A DNA stretch of 64,000 bases. Origin: CAMQRS01 sp964370065. GTDB taxonomy: Bacteria > Bacillota_I > Bacilli_A > Erysipelotrichales > Erysipelotrichaceae. The position numbers were made by a program, and so were the translations under genes. Under the pieces are notes generated by a model that ran no database searches, was not told where the DNA came from, and saw only the letters and a list, made by a program, of their open reading frames with translations. Shown here piece by piece: positions 41,847-51,730 of this stretch (positions are counted from its first letter, which is position 1; every line of letters begins with the position of its first letter). The DNA lies in NCBI GenBank assembly GCA_964370065.1, contig CAYJGK010000006.1:12448-76447 (forward strand), given 5' to 3'.

Positions 41847-41886
41847 AAAAAGAAGCACAAAAAACTTAAATTGTTTTTGTACTTCT
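41847..41886 (-). terminator. Terminator of topA-trmFO-xerC, enclosing the xerC stop
   Basis: The coding end AGAAGTACAAAAAC pairs with GTTTTTTGTGCTTCT downstream (one G-U pair and a small bulge), followed by T5. The xerC TAA (41866-41868) lies in the loop. Confidence 0.8.
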
Positions 41887-42780
41887 TGGGTGTGCTTGTT
41901 CATAAACTTTTTTTAGTTTCTCTTGTGAAACATGTGTATAAATTTGTGTTGTTGATAACGAGGCATGCCCTAATAATTCTTGAACAATTCGTAAATCAGC
42001 TCCATGATCTAATAAATGAGTCGCAAAACTATGACGCAACATATGGGGATGTAATTTCATCACTAAATTGGCACGTTTACTAGCTTGATCTAAACGGTAT
42101 TGAATTCCTCTTGCATGAATGGGTTCTCCTAATCGATTCACAAACATATGATTGTGATTTTGGCGCAAACACAATAGTTGGCGTACTTGTTTACAATAAT
42201 TTTGTAGACGCATAGCAAGTTCTGGATAAAATGGTACGTATCGATCTTTTTTCCCTTTCCCATCTTTGACAAATACAAAGTGTTGTTCATAATCAATTTG
42301 ATCACACTGCAATGCCACTACTTCTGATACACGTAAGCCGCATGCATACATTAGTTCAAACATGACTTGATCACGCTTTTGCAAGTCATCATCTAATACA
42401 AAGCTATCAAGTAAAGATTCGACTTCATGCTCAAACAAAAACTCTGGTATTTTTTTACTTGTTTTTAAGGAACGAATATGAAGGAGAGGATTTTGATCTA
42501 ATCCATAACGTTGTTGTAAAAATTTATAGAAACTACGTAATGTGCTCAGTTTACGAGAAACACTGCTATTTTGTAATGCATTACGTTGTTTACCCGATTT
42601 TAAATAAATAATATATTGATTAATATGTTTACGTTGGACACATAATACATTTTCAATATGTTCAGTTTTCAAAAATGTGTCAAACTCGCATAAATCTAAG
42701 CGATATGCATCATATGTATTCATGCTAGCACTATTTTTTTGTTGGCAATATTGTAAATACTCAACAATATAGGAATTCAT
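41866..42780 (-). CDS. xerC: Tyrosine recombinase XerC/CodV type
   Basis: Resolves chromosome dimers with a XerD partner at dif. The 304-residue protein has an N-terminal SAM-like domain and the catalytic domain with Arg in ACGLRVSEV, HMLRHSFATHLL, LGHASLS and the nucleophile Tyr in TTQIYTHV. ATG 42780 shares one base with the trmFO stop. The dprA-topA-trmFO-codV order of B. subtilis is kept, but clpQ, clpY and codY, which follow there, are absent; rpsB comes next. No dif-like site was looked for successfully. Confidence 0.9.
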   Translation of the reverse strand: MNSYIVEYLQYCQQKNSASMNTYDAYRLDLCEFDTFLKTEHIENVLCVQRKHINQYIIYLKSGKQRNALQNSSVSRKLSTLRSFYKFLQQRYGLDQNPLLHIRSLKTSKKIPEFLFEHEVESLLDSFVLDDDLQKRDQVMFELMYACGLRVSEVVALQCDQIDYEQHFVFVKDGKGKKDRYVPFYPELAMRLQNYCKQVRQLLCLRQNHNHMFVNRLGEPIHARGIQYRLDQASKRANLVMKLHPHMLRHSFATHLLDHGADLRIVQELLGHASLSTTQIYTHVSQEKLKKVYEQAHPRSTKTI

Positions 42781-44072
42781 CAATCAAACTGACCTTTCAC
42801 AGCCTCAATGCTTTCTAAAGCAAACTTTGCATACGCTGCTTTTTTTTCATTTTTTTTCACTTTTTCTTTTAAACGCATAATCCCAAAATTTGCGTTCATC
42901 GGTTGAAAGTATTTTGGATTCGTGTGAGTGATGTATTTTGCCATACTACCAATAGCTGTCGTATCATTTAATGTGACAACCTCTTTACCACGCATATAAT
43001 TGGCCATATTTAATCCCGCTAACATTCCACTAGCAGCCGATTCAATATAACCCTCTACACCACATAATTGTCCTGCAAAAAACAAATCATCTCTTGTTAT
43101 GGCTTGATAAGTAGGCTTTAAACATTTAGGTGCACACAAATATGTATTACGATGCATTACCCCATAACGTATGATTTCTACATTTTCTAAACCTGGAATC
43201 ATTTGAAGGATACGTTTTTGTTCGCCCCATTTTAAGTGAGTTTGAAAACCCACAACATTATATAAGCTAGCTGCAGCATCATCTTGTCTTAGCTGGACAA
43301 CTGCATGTGCTCTTTTTCCACCATCTTTTTCTAATCCAACTGGTTTCATAGGACCAAACAATAATGTTTTTTCCCCACGTCTTGCAATCTCTTCAAACGG
43401 CATACACCCTTCAAAGTACTTCTCTTCAAAATCTTTTACAGGTACAGTTTCCGCTTGGATTAATGCCTCATAAAAGTTTTTGAATTCTTCCTCATTCATT
43501 GCACAATTAATATAATCTGCAGCTCCTTTGTCATATCGTGATTTATAATAAGCTTTTTCAAAATCGATACTCTCTTTTGTGACAATAGGTGCAGCTGCAT
43601 CATAAAAATGTAAGTAGTCTTCATTGAATAATCGTTGAATATCTGCACTTAATGCATCACTTGTCAAAGGACCCGTCGCCACAATAACAGGTCCGTTTGG
43701 AATACTTGTTACTTCCTCTTCAACTATCTCCACTAAAGGATGTTCCTTTAAAAAAGTTGTAATATTTTTAGAGAATGATTCGCGATCTACTGCCAAAGCA
43801 CTACCTGCAGGTACCGCAGTTTCATCAGCTACTTTCATAATTAATGAGTCAAACATACGCATTTCTTCTTTCATGACACCTACGGCATTGTTTAACGCAT
43901 TAGATCGTAATGAATTACTACAAACCAATTCTGCAAAATTTGAACTATGATGAGCAGGTGTCATCTTTTTAGGACGCATTTCAATTAGAGTAACCGGAAT
44001 TCCTCTTTTTACCAATTGCCAACAAGCTTCACTTCCTGCTAAACCTGCTCCAATAATCGTTACTCTTTCCAT
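42780..44072 (-). CDS. trmFO: Folate-dependent tRNA (uracil-54-C5)-methyltransferase TrmFO
   Basis: Makes ribothymidine at position 54 of tRNA using methylene-tetrahydrofolate and FAD. The 430-residue protein has the FAD-binding [13 protein letters not shown] at the N-terminus, the conserved ELVCSNSLR and a C-terminal [18 protein letters not shown]. It shares a base with both the topA stop and the xerC start, so the three genes are tightly coupled. Confidence 0.96.
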   Translation of the reverse strand: MERVTIIGAGLAGSEACWQLVKRGIPVTLIEMRPKKMTPAHHSSNFAELVCSNSLRSNALNNAVGVMKEEMRMFDSLIMKVADETAVPAGSALAVDRESFSKNITTFLKEHPLVEIVEEEVTSIPNGPVIVATGPLTSDALSADIQRLFNEDYLHFYDAAAPIVTKESIDFEKAYYKSRYDKGAADYINCAMNEEEFKNFYEALIQAETVPVKDFEEKYFEGCMPFEEIARRGEKTLLFGPMKPVGLEKDGGKRAHAVVQLRQDDAAASLYNVVGFQTHLKWGEQKRILQMIPGLENVEIIRYGVMHRNTYLCAPKCLKPTYQAITRDDLFFAGQLCGVEGYIESAASGMLAGLNMANYMRGKEVVTLNDTTAIGSMAKYITHTNPKYFQPMNANFGIMRLKEKVKKNEKKAAYAKFALESIEAVKGQFD

Positions 44073-46201
44073 TATGCTTCCTCTTTTTCTTTCGCTTTTG
44101 TTTCGTTATCTTCTACTTTAATTGGTTCCATATGCCTACATTTTGGATAGCCACTACATCCAATAAAGTATTTCCCATAACGACTTTTACGCTTTACCAA
44201 CTCTTTCCCACATTCTGGGCACATTTTACCAGTTGGTTCTGGTTGTTCTTTATTATTTTTTATATATTTACAATCAGGATAATTTTCGCAAGCAAAGAAT
44301 TCACCAAAACGACCTCTTTTCTTTACTAAGTTCCCTGCACAATTCGGACATTTTTCATCTGTTTTATCTTCTTCTTTTTGTTGAATGTATTTACATTCAG
44401 GATAGTTACCACATGCTATAAAATCACCATAACGTCCCTTACGAATGACTAAATCACTTCCACAATCCGGACATTTTTCTCCAGTTTTTTGTGCCTCTAT
44501 TTTTTCCATACCTGCATTTGCTTTATCTAATAAAGGCATAAATTTGTCATAAAATACTTGTAGTTCTTCCACATTATCTAAATGACCTTCAGCAATCTTA
44601 TCTAATGCACCTTCCATTTCAGCTGTGTATTTAACATTAATAATAGAATTAAAAAATTCTTGTAATTTAGCATCTGTTAAAATACCTTGCTCTGTTGGAA
44701 AAAATACTTTTGTTTTTCCTGTTTCCGTTTGCTTTTTAAGTTCTACATAACTTCTAGCTTGTAAGGTATCAATAATACTTGCATATGTACTTGGTCTACC
44801 AATACCATTTTCTTCCATTTCTTTTATTAAACGTGCTTCACTATAGCGCATTGGCGGTTCTGTAAAGTGTTGTTTACCTTCTAAAGCAACCTGTTCTAAC
44901 ACTTCCTCTACATTTAATGTAGGCAACAATTCATCTTTACTGGATTCATATGCGCCATATACTTTTAAGTATCCATCAAATGTTTGTACACTTCCATTTG
45001 CATTAAATTCGCATCCATTATTTTCGATTACGACTTGTACTGCATCATTTTTGGCAGGAGCCATTAAAGAGGCTAATGTACGATAATAAATTAGTTTATA
45101 TAATTTAAATTGATCATTTGTTAAGTGTGCTTTTATGCTTTCTGGTGTACGATGAATACTTGTAGGACGGCATGCCTCATGTGCATCTTGTGCTTTATCA
45201 TCTTTTTTAACACGCACATTTCCTAAGTATTCTTTTCCAAACTCCTGTTCAATATAGCTTAAAGCAGACGAGATAAAATCTGGACTTAATCGAGTTGAAT
45301 CTGTTCTCATATAGGAGATTAACCCTTCTGTACCACTTTCTAAATCTACCCCTTCATATAATTTTTGGGCAACTTGCATTGTCTTTTTTGCGCTAAAACT
45401 TAATTTAGTAGAAGCTTCTTGTTGTAATGTACTTGTAATAAAAGGCATTTTAGGTTGTTTCTTCTTTACCTTTTTATCTATTTTAGTAACGGTATATGTT
45501 TCCCTACAACGTGCAATAATCGCTTTAGATTGCTCTTCATTTACAATTTTGGCTTTTTTTCCATCTACTTTTTTTAATTCTGCTTCAAATTTATTTCTAC
45601 CTTTCGTAATAGCGGCATGAACACTCCAATATTCTTCACTTACAAAGGCATTAATATCACTTTCTCTTTCAACGATTAATCGCAAGGCGACAGATTGTAC
45701 ACGTCCTGCTGATTTTGATTTAATTTTACTTTGTAGTAATTTTGATAGTTTAAACCCTATAATTCGATCTAACATGCGTCTTGTTTCTTGTGATTTGACT
45801 AAATTTTGGTCCACACAGCGTGGTACATCAAAAGCCGCCATTACAGCGTTCTTAGTGATTTCATTAAAAACAATACGATTTTCTTCGCTTTGATCTAAAT
45901 TTAGTTCTTGCGCTAAATGCCATGCGATAGCTTCCCCTTCTCGATCCGGGTCACTTGCCAAGTACACTTGATCACTTTTTTTCGCAAGTTTCTTTAACTC
46001 TTTCACAACATCCTTTTTTTCTTTGCTTATTTTATAGGTCGGTGTAAATGCATTCTCTACATCAATACCTAAACCACCTTTTCCTGTTGTGGCTAAGTCA
46101 CGAATGTGTCCTTTACTGGATACTACAGTAAATTCACTACCTAAATATTTTTCAATTGTTTTTGATTTTGATGGTGATTCGACGATTACTAACTTTTTCA
46201 T
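44072..46201 (-). CDS. topA: DNA topoisomerase I
   Basis: Type IA enzyme that relaxes negative supercoils. The 709 residues begin with the toprim domain ([32 protein letters not shown]), carry the active-site Tyr in [12 protein letters not shown] (about residue 297), and end with three four-Cys zinc ribbons (CPDCGSD, CPNCAGN, CPECGKE) and an acidic-basic tail. It is the first gene of topA-trmFO-xerC, 57 nt after dprA. Confidence 0.97.
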   Translation of the reverse strand: MKKLVIVESPSKSKTIEKYLGSEFTVVSSKGHIRDLATTGKGGLGIDVENAFTPTYKISKEKKDVVKELKKLAKKSDQVYLASDPDREGEAIAWHLAQELNLDQSEENRIVFNEITKNAVMAAFDVPRCVDQNLVKSQETRRMLDRIIGFKLSKLLQSKIKSKSAGRVQSVALRLIVERESDINAFVSEEYWSVHAAITKGRNKFEAELKKVDGKKAKIVNEEQSKAIIARCRETYTVTKIDKKVKKKQPKMPFITSTLQQEASTKLSFSAKKTMQVAQKLYEGVDLESGTEGLISYMRTDSTRLSPDFISSALSYIEQEFGKEYLGNVRVKKDDKAQDAHEACRPTSIHRTPESIKAHLTNDQFKLYKLIYYRTLASLMAPAKNDAVQVVIENNGCEFNANGSVQTFDGYLKVYGAYESSKDELLPTLNVEEVLEQVALEGKQHFTEPPMRYSEARLIKEMEENGIGRPSTYASIIDTLQARSYVELKKQTETGKTKVFFPTEQGILTDAKLQEFFNSIINVKYTAEMEGALDKIAEGHLDNVEELQVFYDKFMPLLDKANAGMEKIEAQKTGEKCPDCGSDLVIRKGRYGDFIACGNYPECKYIQQKEEDKTDEKCPNCAGNLVKKRGRFGEFFACENYPDCKYIKNNKEQPEPTGKMCPECGKELVKRKSRYGKYFIGCSGYPKCRHMEPIKVEDNETKAKEKEEA

Positions 46202-46258
46202 AAATCTCCTCCTATTTCTAAATCATATTAACTGTATCATTTCGCTTTGTCAATTATT

Positions 46259-46993
46259 TTATATTTCTTCTAAATCTTGTATTGTACAGAGCACTTGGCA
46301 TCCGCTTTGTATTAATAAGTTACAACCTAATCCATTTTCATCTAAAAATGAATAGGGAAAGCAATACACATCTTTCCCTAATTCTAAAGCTTCATTCACC
46401 GATATTAATGTTCCACTTCTTACTTTTGCTTCCACAACTATTAAGCTACTGCTCAGTGCACTGACAATACGATTGCGCCATGGAAAGTGATGTGCGAGTG
46501 GCTTTGTACCATTTGGGTACTCTGATACAATTAAATGATACTTGCGCATCTCTATATATAAATTTTCATTTTCTTTAGGGTACACAACATCTAGACCACA
46601 ACCTAATACACCGATAGTGTGTCGATTCATTGTTATGGCTTGTTGATGAGCTAAAGCATCTACACCCTTTGCTAATCCGCTGACAATGGTATATGCTTTG
46701 GCAAGATGTCGAATTAATAAAATGGTATTGTTTTTGGCTTGTTCACTATATATACGACTGCCTACTACCCCTACACACTTATCATTTAGTAACTTAATAT
46801 TTCCTTCATAAAATAAAATCCATGGGCGATAGTTTAACTGTAATAAACATGTGGGGTATTCAGGATCTAAAATAGTGACATAATGACCATTATACTCTAT
46901 TCGCTCGTATGCCTCATTATTTAAGATTGCTTTAGCAATCTTAGTACAATCACCTTTATATTTTACTGCATAGCTTAAAATTTGTTCTCTCAT
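46259..46993 (-). CDS. dprA: DNA-processing protein DprA/Smf, short form
   Basis: Rossmann-fold protein that protects incoming single-stranded DNA and loads RecA during transformation. The 244-residue sequence has GVVGSR, VSGLAKGVDALAHQ, GVLGCGLDVVYP, FPWRNRIVSALS and SGTLISVNEALELGKDVY. It is shorter than the usual ~290 residues because it lacks the C-terminal winged-helix domain. Position upstream of topA is conserved. Whether the organism is transformable cannot be judged from this window. Confidence 0.93.
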   Translation of the reverse strand: MREQILSYAVKYKGDCTKIAKAILNNEAYERIEYNGHYVTILDPEYPTCLLQLNYRPWILFYEGNIKLLNDKCVGVVGSRIYSEQAKNNTILLIRHLAKAYTIVSGLAKGVDALAHQQAITMNRHTIGVLGCGLDVVYPKENENLYIEMRKYHLIVSEYPNGTKPLAHHFPWRNRIVSALSSSLIVVEAKVRSGTLISVNEALELGKDVYCFPYSFLDENGLGCNLLIQSGCQVLCTIQDLEEI

Positions 46994-47039
46994 CTTAACA
47001 CCCCTTATTCCTTTATTAACAAAACAGTTTGCGTTTCCT

Positions 47040-47071
47040 AAAAAAAGAAACTGATCTTACTCAGTTTCTTT
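47040..47071 (-). terminator. Terminator enclosing the stop of the stomatin-like gene
   Basis: AAAGAAACTGA / TCAGTTTCTTT then further T on the minus strand. The 6-nt loop holds the TAA stop (47057-47059), so the 5' arm is coding. Confidence 0.9.
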
Positions 47072-47965
47072 CCCTAACATTTCTTTTGCCATCGTTAACA
47101 TACTTGTCATATTTTGCAGTTCACTTGGTACAACTATTTTTGTAGCTTGCCCATCCGCTAGTTTAGTATATGCTTCTAATCCTTTAATGGTTAAAAATGC
47201 ATGACTTGGATTTGCTTTATTGATAATTTCAATCCCTTCAGCTTGGGCACGATATAAGCGTTCAATCGCTTGTGCTTCTCCTTCTGCTTCGGCAATCATA
47301 GATTCTCTTTTCGCATTAGCACGTAAGACCATCGCCTCTTTTTCACCTTCTGCGGTTAAGATAGCACTACGTTTATCTCCTTCAGCACGTAAAATAGCCT
47401 CACGACGTTCACGTTCTGCACGCATTTGTTTTTCCATCGCTTCTTGAATATCCCGTGGCGGAATAATATTTTTCACTTCCACGCGACCCACTTTAATTCC
47501 CCATGGATCAGTAGCTTCATCTAAAATCGCACGCATCTTAGTATTAATAATATCACGTGAGGTTAATGTTTCATCTAACTCTAAATCTCCAATAATATTT
47601 CTTAGCGTAGTGGCTGTTAAGTTTTCAATCGCAGTAATAGGCCCTACGACTCCATACGTATATAACTTAGGATCCGTAATTTGAAAATACACAACCGTAT
47701 CAATTTGCATTGTTACATTATCTTTTGTGATAACCGGTTGTGGGGGAAAATCCTTTACAACTTCTTTTAACGTTACTTTATTCGCTACACGATCCACAAA
47801 TGGAATTAAAACATGTATTCCAGTTGCCCAAGTAGAATGATAAGCACCTAAACGTTCTATCACAAATGATTGCGCTTGCGGTACAATACGAACGATATAA
47901 AATAGAATACCTCCAACAATTCCAATCGCTATAATCAAAAACAAAAAATTAATAATTCCTGCCAT
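47057..47965 (-). CDS. Stomatin/prohibitin (SPFH) family membrane protein, QmcA-like
   Basis: The 302-residue protein has one N-terminal membrane helix (about residues 5-27), an SPFH domain (ERLGAYHSTWATGIHVLIPF, KEVVKDFPPQPVITKDNV) and a long charged helix rich in Ala, Glu and Arg (about 180-235), followed by a short C-terminal domain. Such proteins form oligomeric membrane microdomains and act as partners of NfeD-type proteins or membrane proteases. The NfeD gene is 2 nt upstream, the classic pairing. The exact role is not known. Confidence 0.9.
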   Translation of the reverse strand: MAGIINFLFLIIAIGIVGGILFYIVRIVPQAQSFVIERLGAYHSTWATGIHVLIPFVDRVANKVTLKEVVKDFPPQPVITKDNVTMQIDTVVYFQITDPKLYTYGVVGPITAIENLTATTLRNIIGDLELDETLTSRDIINTKMRAILDEATDPWGIKVGRVEVKNIIPPRDIQEAMEKQMRAERERREAILRAEGDKRSAILTAEGEKEAMVLRANAKRESMIAEAEGEAQAIERLYRAQAEGIEIINKANPSHAFLTIKGLEAYTKLADGQATKIVVPSELQNMTSMLTMAKEMLGKETE

Positions 47966-47967
47966 AT

Positions 47968-48402
47968 TTATACCCCCTCCTTAATTTTAGTGACAATTAA
48001 TTTTGCACCATCAATAGCCAGTACACGTACTTGGCTATTTTCTTTAATGCTATTCCCTTCTTTTTCAATAGCAATCCATGAAATACCTAACACTTTAACT
48101 TCTCCTCGTCCATTTGGTGGGACACTTTTAGTGATGGTTCCTACTTCATGAATAAAGCGATCTGCATTAGTTGCCACAGTATTGCCTCTTAAATAAGAAC
48201 TAGCAAGTGGCCTTGCTACTAATATCATACCAATACTTACTACAAAAAAGCAAATTATTTGTAGTGGTAATGAAATATTCAAGTACGCTAATAATAATGC
48301 GACTAATCCTCCTACACTAAACCATACACTAACTAAAGCCGTAGCGGTTGCTATTTCTAATAACACACTTGCTACTATAACAATTATCCAAAATAGTGTC
48401 AT
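47968..48402 (-). CDS. NfeD-like membrane protein
   Basis: The 144-residue protein has three hydrophobic segments in the first 70 residues and a soluble OB-fold-like domain afterwards (VGTITKSVPPNGRGEVKVLG, then QVRVLAIDGAKLIV). This short form, without the serine-protease domain, is typically encoded beside a stomatin gene. It overlaps the upstream gene as ATGA and precedes the stomatin by 2 nt, so the three form one operon. Confidence 0.88.
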   Translation of the reverse strand: MTLFWIIVIVASVLLEIATATALVSVWFSVGGLVALLLAYLNISLPLQIICFFVVSIGMILVARPLASSYLRGNTVATNADRFIHEVGTITKSVPPNGRGEVKVLGISWIAIEKEGNSIKENSQVRVLAIDGAKLIVTKIKEGV

Positions 48403-48779
48403 TTTAATCTCCTTTCATTAGTTTTTTTGATATCCACAATTAAAATGTTTTGTTGGTTATCAAAAATAGCTTCAAATTTTTGCTTGTCGATATCGAAATC
48501 ACACATTCCTTGAATCTCTTTCATGATTACTTTATTGCTAATTCTTCCATAACTTTTTCCAATTGATATTTTATGTAATTTTTCAATTGGGACTAGTTGC
48601 AAGTCTACTTCTTTTTTATTGACTGGTTTAATTGCAATTTGTTTGGTCTCTTGATTCAAACCAATCATTACCCAGCGTACATCTTTAAAATAACTTGCAC
48701 AGGCACTATTAAGTGTCATATTTGTTTCATACATTGTTACTTGTAACGTAAATACATTCCCTGACGTCCATTCAAACAT
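48399..48779 (-). CDS. Uncharacterised 126-residue protein in the NfeD/stomatin operon
   Basis: I do not recognise the family. The protein starts MFEWTSGNVFTLQVT, has no membrane helix or signal peptide, and looks like a mixed alpha/beta fold: an N-terminal strand-rich part, a central IAIKPVNKKEV and a C-terminal KFEAIFDNQQNILIVDI strand pair. AGGAGG before ATG 48779 and the ATGA overlap with nfeD support it as a real gene. It may be a cytosolic partner or regulator of the membrane pair; that is inference from position only. Confidence 0.75.
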   Translation of the reverse strand: MFEWTSGNVFTLQVTMYETNMTLNSACASYFKDVRWVMIGLNQETKQIAIKPVNKKEVDLQLVPIEKLHKISIGKSYGRISNKVIMKEIQGMCDFDIDKQKFEAIFDNQQNILIVDIKKTNERRLK

Positions 48780-48798
48780 AAGTACACCTCCTATATTC

Positions 48799-48827
48799 AT
48801 TATATTATTTATATTATTTTTTTACAA
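48799..48827 (-). promoter_or_regulatory. Promoter of the unknown gene-NfeD-stomatin operon
   Basis: TTGTAA (48822-48827), a 17-nt spacer and TATAAT (48799-48804) on the minus strand. The start site would lie almost at the ribosome site; a second TATAAT about 45 nt upstream is an alternative. Confidence 0.5.
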
Positions 48828-48981
48828 TGTATTCTTGAACATTATAAATTTAACGAACATTTAACTTCTATTTCTTCTAGATATGCCATTATTATTTTAC
48901 AATGACAGCCTGCAATATTTGATTTTTCTTTTCTACTAGATTTTCATAATCACTTTAAATAGTCACTCACCCCTCTTTTAC

Positions 48982-49012
48982 AAAAAAAGTCGATATTTTT
49001 CATATCGACTTT
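48982..49012 (-). terminator. Terminator of ffh
   Basis: AAGTCGATAT / ATATCGACTT with a GAAA-like loop, then T7 on the minus strand. Confidence 0.93.
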
Positions 49013-49015
49013 ACT

Positions 49016-50407
49016 TTATCTTCTACGTTTTAATTTAGATACAAACTTTTTGGGTGCGGCACCCTTCATGCCAGGCATAGCCGGCATTCCAGGCATTCCA
49101 CCTTGTGACATTTTAGCCATTTGTCTCATCATCACTTTTGTTTTCTCAAATTGCGAAATCAATTTATTAATTTCACTTACTTTTGTTCCTGAACCAGCTG
49201 CAATTCTATTTTTTCGACTCGCTCTTAAGATAGAAGGATCATTTCGTTCCGCTTTTGTCATACTTAAAATAATGGCTTCACTACGTTTCATTCCTTGATC
49301 CGTATCTTGTTCATTTATTTTAGATGCCATATCTCCCATACCAGGAATATGTTTCATAATTTTAGTAATAGACCCCATTTTTTTGACTTGTTGTAATTGT
49401 GCTAACATATCTTCTAATGTGAACTCTCCACTCATCATACGTTTGGCACTACGTTCAGCTACATCGATGTCCATTTTCTCTTGCGCTTGCTCGATTAATG
49501 TCATCATATCTCCCATACCTAGGATACGCTCTGCCATTCGTTCAGGATAAAAAATATCTAAATCTTCGATTTTTTCTCCTAATCCAGTAAATTTGACAGG
49601 TACTTTTGTTATGGCACGTACCGATAAGATACCTCCTCCTCTTGAGTCCCCATCTAATTTTGTCAGTACTAAACCTGTTACATTTAATAATTCATGGAAC
49701 GATGTTGCTACATTCACAATATCTTGCCCTGTCATTGCATCCACTGTTAGTAACACTTCATTTGGCTGAACGACTTCTTTAAGTTGTCGTAACTCATCCA
49801 TTAATTCCTCATCAATGTGTAAACGTCCCGCCGTATCAAATAGTACAGTGTCATATCCACGCTCCCGTGCATAGTCTAAAGCTTGTTTTGCAGTATCTAA
49901 TGCAGATACTTCTAATCCTTTTGTGAACACTTCCGTTTGGATTTGTTTTCCTAAAACTTGCAGTTGTTCAATGGCTGCAGGACGCACGATATCACAAGCT
50001 ACCAAAAGTACTTTACGACTTTTTTTCTTTTGTAAAACATTTGCAATTTTAGCTGATGCAGTTGTTTTACCAGTCCCTTGTAAACCCACCATCATAATAG
50101 TCGTCAATCCACTTGTTGCATACGTTAACTCAGCTTCTTCTCCACCTAATAACTCAACTAACTCATCACGCACTACTTTCACAACCATTTGACTTGGATC
50201 TAACGATTGCATTACTTCTACGCCTAACGCTTTTGTTTTCACATTTTCAATAAAGTCTTTTACAACCTTATAGTTTACATCTGCTTCCAGTAAAGACATA
50301 CGTACTTCACGAAGCATTTCATCCATATTCTTTTCTGATAATTTACCCTTACCAGTAATATTTTTCATCGCTTTACTTAAGCGACTCGTTAATGATTCAA
50401 ATGCCAT
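49016..50407 (-). CDS. ffh: Signal recognition particle protein Ffh
   Basis: Binds signal peptides with 4.5S/6S RNA and targets ribosomes to FtsY. The 463-residue protein has the NG GTPase domain (GLQGTGKTTASAK, DTAGRL, TKLDGDSRGG, GLGEKIEDL) and a Met-rich M domain (AKMSQGGMPGMPAMPGM) with a basic C-terminus. It stands apart from ftsY-ylxM, with its own promoter and terminator. Confidence 0.97.
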   Translation of the reverse strand: MAFESLTSRLSKAMKNITGKGKLSEKNMDEMLREVRMSLLEADVNYKVVKDFIENVKTKALGVEVMQSLDPSQMVVKVVRDELVELLGGEEAELTYATSGLTTIMMVGLQGTGKTTASAKIANVLQKKKSRKVLLVACDIVRPAAIEQLQVLGKQIQTEVFTKGLEVSALDTAKQALDYARERGYDTVLFDTAGRLHIDEELMDELRQLKEVVQPNEVLLTVDAMTGQDIVNVATSFHELLNVTGLVLTKLDGDSRGGGILSVRAITKVPVKFTGLGEKIEDLDIFYPERMAERILGMGDMMTLIEQAQEKMDIDVAERSAKRMMSGEFTLEDMLAQLQQVKKMGSITKIMKHIPGMGDMASKINEQDTDQGMKRSEAIILSMTKAERNDPSILRASRKNRIAAGSGTKVSEINKLISQFEKTKVMMRQMAKMSQGGMPGMPAMPGMKGAAPKKFVSKLKRRR

Positions 50408-50445
50408 TTTAACACTCCTCTATCCTATTTTGTTTAATCTTTAAA

Positions 50446-50473
50446 ATTATACCATACCTATCAAACTTTACAA
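50446..50473 (-). promoter_or_regulatory. Promoter of ffh
   Basis: TTGTAA (50468-50473), a 16-nt spacer and an extended -10 TGGTATAAT (TATAAT at 50446-50451) on the minus strand. Confidence 0.75.
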
Positions 50474-50482
50474 TGCTAAACA

Positions 50483-51664
50483 TTAAATCTCATTACTCAA
50501 TAAAGTAATAAATTGTTTTGCTGTTCTTGGACTTCGTCCATGATGGCGAATTGCAAAAGCCTCTGCCTTCACATGTAAGGTGTTGGACTCCATATTAATA
50601 TGATGCAACTTTGCTAATTCATCTACAATTGCTAAGTAAGTAGGTTTATCACATTTAGTAAACGTAATCGTTAATCCAAATCGACTTGATAAACTTAGTG
50701 TCTCTTGTATCGTGTCTTGCAAATGAATTTCATCTCCTATTCTTGATTGATGATTTTCTTTCACTAAATGACGACGATTACTAGTTGCATAAATACACAC
50801 ATTATTAGCAATTGCACTTGCACTTCCTTCTAACATAGATTTTAGAGTTGCAAAATTTTCATCATTACATTGAAAACTTAAATCATCAATAAATAAAATA
50901 AATTTGACTGGTTGTTTCGCCAATTCACTAATTAAATCACTTAATAAATACAATTGATTTTTCTTAATTTCTACTAAGCGTAATCCCTGTTTGGCATACG
51001 TATTTACAATCGCTTTAATTGTACTAGATTTTCCTGTTCCTGCATCTCCATATAATAATAAATGACTGGCTACTTTACCTGCTAATAAAGCTTCCGTATT
51101 TTTCACAACACTTGCTCGTTCTCTTTCATATTCATAAAAATCATCTAATGTTTGTGTATCACTACACAAAACGGGAGTAATTTTTTTATTATGAATATAA
51201 AACATGTTATATTTTGCATACATCCCATAACCTTTTTTATATATTTGTTTATTTTGTTGGGTTGCTAAACTAATAAAATCAAACGCTGTTGTCTCCCATT
51301 CTCCCAATACTACTTGTTCAAAATGAAAATCACTAGATTTTAATAAAGATATTTCTTGTAGAATTAACAATTCTCTTTCCCATTGCTTTTTAAGTAATGC
51401 GCTTGGTCTACAATCTATAATACAACGTTTTACATAAGCATTCTCACAGCCCAATGTAGCTTCTAAAATCGCACTACTTAAATTTTCGTTTTCTTCATAC
51501 AATAAACTTGTTAAATCACTATAGGCTTTAATTCTTTCACTTTCTGTACCAACTTGACTTTTATCTAGTAAATATTGTACTCTTATGAATAATGGTTGTG
51601 TATGTAACCGATTAAAAACACTTAAACTTTTTAATTTTAAACTTAATTGATTTAATGAATTCAT
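50483..51664 (-). CDS. DUF815-family AAA+ ATPase
   Basis: The 393-residue protein has a helical N-terminal half (about 1-190) of unknown role and a C-terminal AAA+ module: Walker A LYGDAGTGKSS (about residue 205), Walker B FILFIDDLSF and a sensor-1 IYATSNRRHL, plus an SRFG arginine-finger-like segment. This matches the DUF815 family of predicted ATPases, which has no settled function. ATG 51664 has AAAGGAAG upstream; the gene is divergent from ilvA across 66 nt and lies 75 nt before ffh, without a clear terminator between. Confidence 0.85.
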   Translation of the reverse strand: MNSLNQLSLKLKSLSVFNRLHTQPLFIRVQYLLDKSQVGTESERIKAYSDLTSLLYEENENLSSAILEATLGCENAYVKRCIIDCRPSALLKKQWERELLILQEISLLKSSDFHFEQVVLGEWETTAFDFISLATQQNKQIYKKGYGMYAKYNMFYIHNKKITPVLCSDTQTLDDFYEYERERASVVKNTEALLAGKVASHLLLYGDAGTGKSSTIKAIVNTYAKQGLRLVEIKKNQLYLLSDLISELAKQPVKFILFIDDLSFQCNDENFATLKSMLEGSASAIANNVCIYATSNRRHLVKENHQSRIGDEIHLQDTIQETLSLSSRFGLTITFTKCDKPTYLAIVDELAKLHHINMESNTLHVKAEAFAIRHHGRSPRTAKQFITLLSNEI

Positions 51665-51686
51665 ATTTTCACTTCCTTTAAGAAAC

Positions 51687-51692
51687 ATTATA
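51687..51692 (-). promoter_or_regulatory. -10 box of the DUF815 gene in the divergent ilvA region
   Basis: TATAAT on the minus strand, 22 nt before the DUF815 start. The same bases lie in the only region available for an ilvA promoter, so the two promoters must be close or overlapping. No clear -35 for either. Confidence 0.45.
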
Positions 51693-51730
51693 CACTATCT
51701 GAGTAAAACTTAAAACAGGGGGCTTTAGCG

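Noticed and set aside
41866..42780. xerC as the integrase of a mobile element
   Set aside because: It is embedded and co-translated in the conserved topA-trmFO-codV order, with no attachment repeats or phage genes nearby.
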